Assembly (NCBI GenBank): GCA_934278005.1
Contig: CAKQWG010000159.1
Coordinates: 1-7,217, forward strand
From: an uncultured Pirellulaceae bacterium
GTDB lineage: Bacteria; Planctomycetota; Planctomycetia; Pirellulales; Pirellulaceae
Direction: 5' to 3'
Length of the DNA stretch: 7,217 nt
In this document: positions 1 to 5,133 of the stretch, piece by piece
Numbering within the stretch: position 1 is the first letter of the stretch
Layout of the letters: each line of letters begins with the position of its first letter
Made by a program: the position numbers and the translations under genes
Notes under the pieces: model-generated
What the model was told of the DNA's origin: nothing
What the model saw: only the letters and a program-made list of their open reading frames with translations
Databases searched by the model: none

Positions 1-1409
1 ATTTCGCGTTCACGGTAGCTGAGGGTTTTGAGCACGTGGTTGATGCGGTCGCGAAGCATTTCTTGACCAGCACCCACGGCGGGGCTTTCAGCGGTTCCGT
101 CAGGCAACAGATCGCCGAACTGACTGTCTTCACTATTGCCAACTGGCCGATCCAAGCTGATCGGATAGCGGCTCATGGCGAGCACGCGTCGAGCTTCTTC
201 AATCGTGGTCTCTGCGCGGCGAGCGGTCTCTTCCAAGGTCGGTTCGCGGCCGAGCTCTTGCAGCAACTGACGCGAAACGTTGCGCACGCGGCTCATGGTC
301 TCGACCATGTGCACGGGGATGCGAATCGTTCGGCTTTGATCGGCGACTGCACGAGTGATGGCTTGGCGAATCCACCAGGTGGCATACGTACAAAACTTAA
401 AGCCGCGTCGGTATTCGAATTTGTCCACCGCGCGCATCAGTCCGGCGTTTCCTTCTTGGATCAAGTCCAGGAAGCTCAGTCCACGATTGCGGTACTTTTT
501 GGCGATCGAGACGACCAACCGCAAGTTGCCTTCGGAGAGTTGCTTCTTGGCGCGTTGATATTCAAAGAACACATCGCGGACAGCGCCTACGCGATTGCGC
601 AGACTCGACGGAGTTTCTTGCGTAGCGACCAGCAGCTCCCGATACTCTTTGAGCAATTCAGTGCGCTGGGCGGCAGACGCGCGGTCTCCTTCCAAGCGAT
701 CGATCTCCGAGCGAAGTTCGTCAATGCGACGGCTGAACTTGGCCAGGTCGAGGATGCGTGGTTCGAGTCGTTGCGTGCGCAGGCCGAGTTCTTCGACTAG
801 CCGCACGGCCTTGCGGCGGCGGCGAGCCAAAGCGTCCCAAGCCTCTTTGCGTCGCTCTGGGCTGTGTGATTGGCTCAGGGCAATGCGGTAATCTCGGGCG
901 TTTCTGCGGAGCAGCACGTCCAAGGTTTTCAAATTGTGTGGCAGCCGACCGAGGATTTGATCCTTCTCCAAGCGATCGGTCACCGAGACTTGCACCGTGC
1001 GATCAAAGGGCAACTCTCCTGTATGGACTCGCTTGAGGATTTTGTAGGCGAACTGCATTACGTAGTCGCACTCAAGCAGCTTGGTCCTGAATCGCCGGCG
1101 GGTTACTTCAATAGCTTTGGCAAGGCGAATCTCTTCATCTCTGGTCAACAGAGGGATCTCGCCCATTTGCGTCAGGTACATGCGAACCGGATCATCAGAC
1201 CATGTCTCCGCCTCTTCTTCAGCGGCGGCCAACAGCTCCTCGTCACTCTCAAGCTGAACTTCACCCTCGGCGGCCAGCCCGTCGTCCTCGGGCACCGTGT
1301 CGGTAGTGGAGTCATCATCTTCAATGGGCAGCTTCTGAAAGCTTTCCAGATCATCCTCCGTGCTACGCGGGGTGTCTTCGTCGAATTCGTCCAGCAATAC
1401 GTCGAACAA
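1..1409 (-). CDS. rpoD: RNA polymerase primary sigma factor (RpoD/SigA type), 3' end missing
   Basis: This is a sigma-70 family factor, which binds core RNA polymerase and recognises -35/-10 promoters. Reading the minus strand from the window edge gives 469 open codons. Residues 1-70 are strongly acidic and stand where region 1.1 would be. Region 1.2 follows at about 73-101 ([19 protein letters not shown]). A long charged non-conserved stretch covers 102-281. Region 2 covers about 282-360, with [24 protein letters not shown] and [20 protein letters not shown]. Region 3 is about 363-440. Region 4 starts at about 450 ([18 protein letters not shown]) and is cut by the left edge, so the -35-binding helix is not seen. 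The long 1.2-to-2 insert and intact region 1.2 argue for a primary (group 1) factor rather than a small alternative one. The TTG start at 1409 is preferred because AGGAG lies 7 bases upstream. An in-frame ATG at 1448 without a ribosome site would add 13 residues. Planctomycetes may carry paralogues, so the exact symbol is less certain than the family. Confidence 0.93.
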   Translation of the reverse strand, partial: MFDVLLDEFDEDTPRSTEDDLESFQKLPIEDDDSTTDTVPEDDGLAAEGEVQLESDEELLAAAEEEAETWSDDPVRMYLTQMGEIPLLTRDEEIRLAKAIEVTRRRFRTKLLECDYVMQFAYKILKRVHTGELPFDRTVQVSVTDRLEKDQILGRLPHNLKTLDVLLRRNARDYRIALSQSHSPERRKEAWDALARRRRKAVRLVEELGLRTQRLEPRILDLAKFSRRIDELRSEIDRLEGDRASAAQRTELLKEYRELLVATQETPSSLRNRVGAVRDVFFEYQRAKKQLSEGNLRLVVSIAKKYRNRGLSFLDLIQEGNAGLMRAVDKFEYRRGFKFCTYATWWIRQAITRAVADQSRTIRIPVHMVETMSRVRNVSRQLLQELGREPTLEETARRAETTIEEARRVLAMSRYPISLDRPVGNSEDSQFGDLLPDGTAESPAVGAGQEMLRDRINHVLKTLSYRERE

Positions 1410-2090
1410 GGCAATACTCCTAAATGTGCCAAAATGACCGAGTTGCATCGTCTACGGCAAGCACCATAGATCCCAGGAGACACAGCAGTATTCGGCGGCG
1501 GTCAATACAAATCACTAACAACTCTACCACCTAGTGCAGCGTCTTCATCAATATCAGGGCAGATTGTAAAAAGTTATAATTGGGCAATATTAACGGTTTG
1601 GACACAGTCTCCTACCCGCGCCGCCTGGGAGACCGCCTATACCTAAGTATAAACCAGTCCCAATCGATGTGCTCAGCGCGATCCAATCCACGTTCTCTAA
1701 CGTAAAGACCCCTAGGCTTGATGCTGCTCGGAATTGCCGCTCGGAAGAATGCGTGGAAGCCAATGGTGAATGATCACCCGCCGTCATAAGTATGACCGGA
1801 CTTGCCTAAGGCTTGCTTTGTCCCCGTGTTGCACCAGCCATCGAAGTTGTATTCAATACTCTAGTCCGACTTTCGCACCCAGGCGAGTCGCACTCAGCAC
1901 CAAACCAGAAACTTCAATCGCTGACCACCGAACCAAGCCGCTTGTCTCCATCCACGCGGTGGGTCGCAAGGTCAAGCCAGCCACTCCAGCTCGCTTGAAT
2001 CTCGTTACCTAATTTTAACTAGGCGGTCTCGTCGGTCCAGAGTGAAAGTCATAATTGTTTCCTTTACTATCCTCAGAAACCGAGTAATTC
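1410..2090. other. 680-base intergenic region without a convincing gene
   Basis: This gap separates the divergent sigma factor and zinc-ribbon genes, so it should carry promoters for both. The open frames in it are short (61-103 codons), lack ribosome sites, and their translations show no domain-like composition, so I call none of them. An AT-rich patch at about 1562-1593 contains a consensus TATAAT on the plus strand at 1575-1580 and TATAAC on the minus strand at 1573-1578, but neither has a good -35 box at normal spacing. A 6-bp inverted repeat (GTCTCC at 1607-1612, GGAGAC at 1628-1633) and a small one (TATAC at 1638-1642, GTATA at 1647-1651) are present. No tRNA cloverleaf was found. A long sigma factor leader or a small RNA would fit here but is not shown. 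Confidence 0.5.
1417..1421 (-). promoter_or_regulatory. Shine-Dalgarno site of the sigma factor gene
   Basis: The minus strand reads AGGAG followed by 7 bases and then TTG. This is ideal spacing and is the reason for choosing the TTG start over the in-frame ATG 39 bases further upstream, whose own upstream region shows no purine-rich site and has a stop two codons before it. Confidence 0.6.
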
Positions 2091-2651
2091 ATGGATCGCG
2101 TGTTAAGTTGTGAGTGCGGCAGGGAGCATAGCGTTTCCAGCAGCCAAGCCGGCCAGGAGATCCACTGCCGTTGCGGTAAAATCCTCCCCGTTCCAACGCT
2201 CAGAGGAATGCGGCAACTCCCTTTAGCAGATAGCCCCGCCCAATCGCTGGAACAATCTGCCAACGGTGGGGACAAAAGCGTCCGCGAGTGGCAGGGCTGG
2301 CGGGGAATGGGCTTGGCCGTGTCCATGGCCTGCTTTCTGATCGCGGCGAGCTTCTGCGGTTGGTATGCGCTGCAGCGGTCGCGGATCGATACCAGCTTCA
2401 CGGTCCAACAAGAGGTGCAAGCTGGCGACGCCATGATCGATTCCTTCGACCCCGCCACACTCAGCGAAATGTGGCACTCCTTTGGCCAAATGGGCATGCA
2501 GCTCAAACGCTACCCAGATTTTTATCTGTACCAGCTTTACGCAGCGGATCTCACGCAAAACGCACTAATTGCTGGGGCTATCGCGGCAGGCTGTGCGCTC
2601 ATCGGCTTGGGGATCTGGCTGACCACTCCCAAGTTACGCACCCAAGGCTAG
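2091..2651 (+). CDS. Small zinc-ribbon protein with two membrane segments, function unknown
   Basis: The 186-aa product begins with a compact zinc-ribbon-like module: C7-x-C9 and C26-x-C28, with the linker SSSQAGQEIHCRCGK. This resembles the short ribbons at the N-terminus of many planctomycete membrane proteins. A polar linker follows at about 40-70. Two hydrophobic helices lie at about 73-93 (GLAVSMACFLIAASFCGWYA) and 157-177 (ALIAGAIAAGCALIGLGIWL). The 63 residues between them include aromatic YPDFYLYQLYAADL. With two segments, the ribbon and the short tail would lie on the same side, probably the cytoplasm. The ATG at 2091 places the Cys module right at the N-terminus; there is no strong ribosome site. 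The gene runs convergently into the methyltransferase, and the last 4 bases overlap. I cannot assign a function. Metal binding is inferred from the cysteines only. Confidence 0.8.
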   Translation: MDRVLSCECGREHSVSSSQAGQEIHCRCGKILPVPTLRGMRQLPLADSPAQSLEQSANGGDKSVREWQGWRGMGLAVSMACFLIAASFCGWYALQRSRIDTSFTVQQEVQAGDAMIDSFDPATLSEMWHSFGQMGMQLKRYPDFYLYQLYAADLTQNALIAGAIAAGCALIGLGIWLTTPKLRTQG

Positions 2652-3448
2652 GCCCGGCGCTTGAGAATAACGACGACGTCCTCAGTGGTGGCCGTCACCT
2701 TAATGGGCTCCTCTGCGTCGTATGCAAAATCATACCACTGGCAGATTTCCCAGAGCGCATCGACCGAATCGAGCAGCTCTTGGAACTGCCGGGCGGTGTA
2801 CGATCGCAGCTCCAACGCGTCCTCGATGCGGAACGATTCGGTGGGCTTGTAGACGTCAAATCGGATGCCGAATTTCTCGAGTCGATTTTTCGCGCTTTTT
2901 TCTATGGGCCACATGTACGTGTTGATGGACAGTTGGCCGCGCCGTGCCGACCAGCTCTCATGATCGGTGGCTTGGCCACGCGTCGGGGTCAGGTGCAGGC
3001 CCAGCGCGTAGATGCCGCCAGGCCGCACGGCAGCGGCCATGCACTGCAGATGAGCGCGTGCAGATTCTTCGCTCTGCAAATGCCGAAAGCTATTGATGGT
3101 ATTGAAAGCCGCATCGTAGGGACGCTTGACGGTAAAGTCGCTCATGTCTCCCACAAACGTGCGCCCTTTGATCCCCACGCGCTCAAGACGCCGATTGCAG
3201 TAGGCAATGGCTTTTTCATTCAGATCGATTCCGCCGACCTCCAACGCGCCGGCTTCCCTTGACTTGCGTCCCATGCGATAAATCAAGCGTCCTGTTCCGC
3301 AGGCCGGCTCAAACACCCTGCGGACTTTTCCATCCACAAAAAACTGGAAGCACTTGTCCAAGAACTGCATCTCAGCGGCGGTGTCGCTGCCGAAGACTAA
3401 GTCGTAGTACGTGGGGAAGTCGTAGATGCTGGCTTTGGTTGTTTGCAT
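2648..3448 (-). CDS. Class I SAM-dependent methyltransferase
   Basis: The 266-aa protein has a Rossmann-type methyltransferase core. Motif I is at 45-55 (VFEPACGTGRL, binding SAM). Motif II is at 71-81 (VGGIDLNEKAI), with D75 expected to contact the ribose. GDMSDF at 100-105 is the adenine-contacting acidic loop, PYDAAFNTINSFRHL at 110-124 corresponds to motif IV, and VRPGGIYALGLHL at 141-153 is the motif VI strand. The N-terminal YDFPTYYDLVFGSD is typical of small-molecule methyltransferases of the Methyltransf_25 type. The C-terminal half carries an antiparallel-looking region (YTARQFQELLDSVDALWEIC), as in that group. The substrate cannot be told. The ATG at 3448 is preferred. An in-frame ATG at 3457 or a TTG at 3484 would extend it, but the latter would overlap the divergent promoter space, and no clear ribosome site separates them. 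Its stop shares CTAG with the neighbouring zinc-ribbon gene. Confidence 0.9.
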   Translation of the reverse strand: MQTTKASIYDFPTYYDLVFGSDTAAEMQFLDKCFQFFVDGKVRRVFEPACGTGRLIYRMGRKSREAGALEVGGIDLNEKAIAYCNRRLERVGIKGRTFVGDMSDFTVKRPYDAAFNTINSFRHLQSEESARAHLQCMAAAVRPGGIYALGLHLTPTRGQATDHESWSARRGQLSINTYMWPIEKSAKNRLEKFGIRFDVYKPTESFRIEDALELRSYTARQFQELLDSVDALWEICQWYDFAYDAEEPIKVTATTEDVVVILKRRA

Positions 3449-3493
3449 AGCTAGCATCGTCCAGTGAAAAACGCATTTCGTCAAGGTTCCCGC
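3449..3493. promoter_or_regulatory. Compact divergent intergenic region between methyltransferase and DinB-like genes
   Basis: Only 45 bases separate the two preferred start codons, so the two promoters must overlap each other or lie inside the opposite gene. I see no clean -35/-10 pair. The AAGG at 3483-3486 serves as the likely ribosome site for the DinB-like gene. Confidence 0.35.
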
Positions 3494-4045
3494 ATGGAAA
3501 CTTTCCCCACCGTTTCACCCGCACAACTCTCCGACAGCGAGCTTCTGCGCGGCCGCGATCAGGCCGCCGATCAAATGCGCTGGATGCGGCACTATACGCG
3601 GCAATTGATCGATTCCATTCCGCTGGAGCTGTGGTACCAGCGGCCCAGCGGCGCGCAGACGCACCTGGCTTGGCAAGTCGGCCACTTGGCTGTGTCTCAG
3701 TACGGGCTGATGCTGTTTCGCCAGCGCGGTCGCGCGCCAGGGGACCTCGAGCTGATGCCGGGATGGCTGCGCAAGCAGTTTGGCCGCGGCAGCGTACCGG
3801 CCGAGTCCGCTGCAGGGCAGCCTACTGCCCAAGAGCTGCTGGCTAAGCTGGAAGCCATCGACCAGCAGGCGCAGGCCGAACTGCCAAGCTTCACCGCGGA
3901 GATGCTCCGCCAGCCGATCGACATGCCCTACGCGGCCTACCCAATCCAGCTTGGCGCGCTTGTCTTCTGCCCCATGCACGAAGCCCTCCACGCCGGCCAA
4001 ATCGGTCTCCTCCGCCGGCTGCACGGCCTAGAGCCGCTGCGCTAA
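3494..4045 (+). CDS. DinB-like four-helix metal-binding protein
   Basis: The 183-aa protein fits the DinB/YfiT-like superfamily of putative metalloenzymes. The family is a four-helix bundle, often with three histidines holding a divalent metal, and includes thiol-dependent transferases, for example those using bacillithiol or mycothiol. The first helix is about 22-45. Then comes THLAWQVGHLAVSQYGLM with H57 and H64; the WxxGH pattern is the family hallmark. The last helix carries CPMHEALHAGQIGLLRRL with H162 and H166, the expected HxxxH pair followed by GQI. All the metal ligands therefore appear present. The ATG at 3494 is chosen because AAGG lies about 7 bases before it. A GTG at 3464 would add ten residues and run further into the short gap to the divergent methyltransferase. 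The sequence is very GC-rich (a 60-base line counted by hand gave about 70%). No substrate can be inferred. Confidence 0.88.
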   Translation: METFPTVSPAQLSDSELLRGRDQAADQMRWMRHYTRQLIDSIPLELWYQRPSGAQTHLAWQVGHLAVSQYGLMLFRQRGRAPGDLELMPGWLRKQFGRGSVPAESAAGQPTAQELLAKLEAIDQQAQAELPSFTAEMLRQPIDMPYAAYPIQLGALVFCPMHEALHAGQIGLLRRLHGLEPLR

Positions 4046-4430
4046 GCCAAGGGAAGACTCAACCATAACTTCCCGGCGAATGCTGATGGTCGAGCGGATG
4101 ACAAAGCTACGGCCAGTCGCAGCACTCCAAGGAGAGTCTACGCGACCCAAAAACGCTTCCTACCGTTTGGCAGTACTTTGGGGCAGCTCAAGTCTCAGCG
4201 CAGCAAGAAGCGCCGTGACGATAGCCGCCGTACAATGGTCGGTGAATTTTCTAACCATCCATTTTCTAACCTTGGATCGCGCAGCTTCGTTCAATAAGCG
4301 AATCGCTGGCCTAGCAGAGTTTCGCGCTGTATGATGCCTGGGGAAGTTATTGCGTCTGTCGCAGTGGGACCAGTGAGGCTATTGAACGAACTTGGCGTCA
4401 AGGCTATTCGCAAGAATTAGGCTAATTAAC
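4046..4430. other. 385-base stretch with no confident gene
   Basis: After the DinB-like stop there is no reliable gene until 4432. One plus-strand open frame at 4080-4334 (84 codons) has no ribosome site and no domain-like pattern, and I do not call it. The 11-base string ATTTTCTAACC occurs twice, at 4246-4256 and 4261-4271, a 15-base period. The last part holds the short frame 4331-4420, listed separately. No hairpin followed by a T run was found after the DinB-like gene. Confidence 0.45.
4331..4420 (+). CDS. Possible 29-aa ORF or gene remnant, unrecognised
   Basis: A short frame beginning ATG ATG encodes a peptide that includes GEVIASVAVGPVRLLNELG and ends in KAIRKN. Its composition is protein-like, with a helix-friendly amphipathic end, and it stops 11 bases before the ATG of the 144-aa gene. 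It could be the 3' end of a decayed larger gene whose upstream part has been lost (the same frame is closed by a stop at 4295), a tiny leader gene, or chance. There is no clear ribosome site. I recognise no family. Confidence 0.2.
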   Translation: MMPGEVIASVAVGPVRLLNELGVKAIRKN

Positions 4431-4431
4431 A

Positions 4432-4866
4432 ATGAGAGTTCTGAAGCTATCGACTGATCCCGCAGAATCTTTGGGAAGGGTTCTTGCGTTAACACTTGCG
4501 AACGCTGCTAACGCGAACGCGGGTTACGTCGAACTAGATCCGACCGCCAGACTTACAATGACTTGGTGGTCAACGTTTGATGTAGGCGAGTTCGATCAGC
4601 AGCTCGCCATTCCGATTGACTTTCCAAAGAACTTAGCCGCGACGATTCGCGACCAGTTCATCTGTTATGACGACGGAACTCTCGATGATCTTAGGGCAAT
4701 CGGCGAATTGACAGAATTTACCCTAACAAACCAACTGCCGAAATCTCTCGAGAGTGCGTTAATGCAATTTGAGTTTGTTCCGTTAGTAGTGGGCGAAGAG
4801 GGCAGAATGTGTTTTTGGAATGCGAGAACTAACCATGTTGCAGTTCAGTTCTGGAGGTATCGATAG
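4432..4866 (+). CDS. Hypothetical acidic 144-aa protein, unrecognised
   Basis: I do not recognise this protein. It is rich in Asp/Glu and mixes alpha and beta-like segments: a helix-like start at about 9-29, a strand-like stretch with paired tryptophans at 41-50 (LTMTWWSTFD), a helix at 66-76, an acidic patch DDGTLDDLRAIGELTE at 80-95, and a hydrophobic strand at 112-121 (QFEFVPLVVG). It ends in aromatics (VQFWRYR). No signal peptide or membrane segment is visible. The ATG at 4432 has only a weak AGG about 12 bases upstream. Base composition is near 50% GC in three hand-counted lines, clearly lower than the DinB-like gene, which suggests a separate origin or recent arrival. The small, acidic, solitary character would suit an immunity-type or regulatory protein, but that is speculation. 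Confidence 0.6.
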   Translation: MRVLKLSTDPAESLGRVLALTLANAANANAGYVELDPTARLTMTWWSTFDVGEFDQQLAIPIDFPKNLAATIRDQFICYDDGTLDDLRAIGELTEFTLTNQLPKSLESALMQFEFVPLVVGEEGRMCFWNARTNHVAVQFWRYR

Positions 4867-5040
4867 ATCGCCAGGCTTGCGAATACAAGGTGATGAACGG
4901 ACTCCTTCTCGCTAGAGCGATTCCAATCACGCTTCATTCGCGTTGGCCCAATCGGCCTGTATGTCTGCGGCCTGCTGCGGCTTGGCGTTAACTACAAGCT
5001 GCGCGTCGGACTAAGTCGAGCGTTCTTAAGTACTCTTAAT
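4867..5040. other. Short gene-free stretch before the repeat array
   Basis: These 174 bases follow the 144-aa gene. One plus-strand frame stays open from 4897 into the repeats and reads, in part, GLYVCGLLRLGVNYKLRVGL, but it has no ATG or GTG start before 5040. It may be the remnant of a decayed gene or simply chance. I see no terminator hairpin with a T run. Confidence 0.35.
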
Positions 5041-5132
5041 GGCAAGCAGGATGCGTACCCCACGGCAAGCAGGATGCGTACTCCATGGCAAGCAGGATGC
5101 TTACTCCACGGCAAGCAGGATGCTTACCCCAC
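5041..5132. repeat. Four tandem copies of a 23-bp hairpin-forming repeat
   Basis: The copies are 5041-5063, 5064-5086, 5087-5109 and 5110-5132, perfectly contiguous, differing only at three positions of the unit. The core GGCAAGCAGGATGC is identical in all four; it is followed by G or T, then TAC, C or T, CCA and C or T. In minus-strand RNA the copy at 5110-5132 folds as GGTAAGCA, loop TCC, TGCTTGCC: an 8-bp stem with one G-U wobble. The plus-strand RNA has a C-A mismatch instead, so the structure favours transcripts leaving the large membrane protein gene. The last copy ends one base before that gene's stop codon. Plus-strand frames read GKQDAYPT and ASRMRTP. I recall similar peptide strings from mistranslated planctomycete intergenic repeats, but cannot verify this here. 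It may act as a 3'-end processing, stability or termination element. No spacers are present, so it is not a CRISPR array. Confidence 0.9.
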
Positions 5133-5133
5133 G

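Noticed and set aside
36..800. 254-codon plus-strand open frame
   Set aside because: It lies antisense to conserved regions of the sigma factor, which reads cleanly on the minus strand; the frame is a by-product of that gene's codon use.
870..1469. 199-codon plus-strand open frame
   Set aside because: Also antisense to the sigma factor gene and without any domain-like pattern.
1600..1660. Inverted repeats as a terminator or riboswitch
   Set aside because: Stems are only 5-6 bp, no T run follows, and no known aptamer pattern is visible.
2288..3262. 324-codon plus-strand open frame
   Set aside because: It overlaps both the zinc-ribbon gene in another frame and the methyltransferase on the opposite strand; the methyltransferase motifs are unmistakable.
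3515..4024. 169-codon minus-strand frame
   Set aside because: Antisense shadow of the DinB-like gene, whose metal-ligand motifs lie on the plus strand.
4246..4271. Direct repeat of ATTTTCTAACC as an insertion or attachment site
   Set aside because: Only two short copies, no flanking inverted ends, integrase or transposase nearby.
4080..4334. 84-codon plus-strand frame as a gene
   Set aside because: No ribosome site, no recognisable pattern, and composition typical of non-coding sequence.
5041..5132. CRISPR array
   Set aside because: The copies are directly contiguous with no unique spacers, and no cas genes are nearby.
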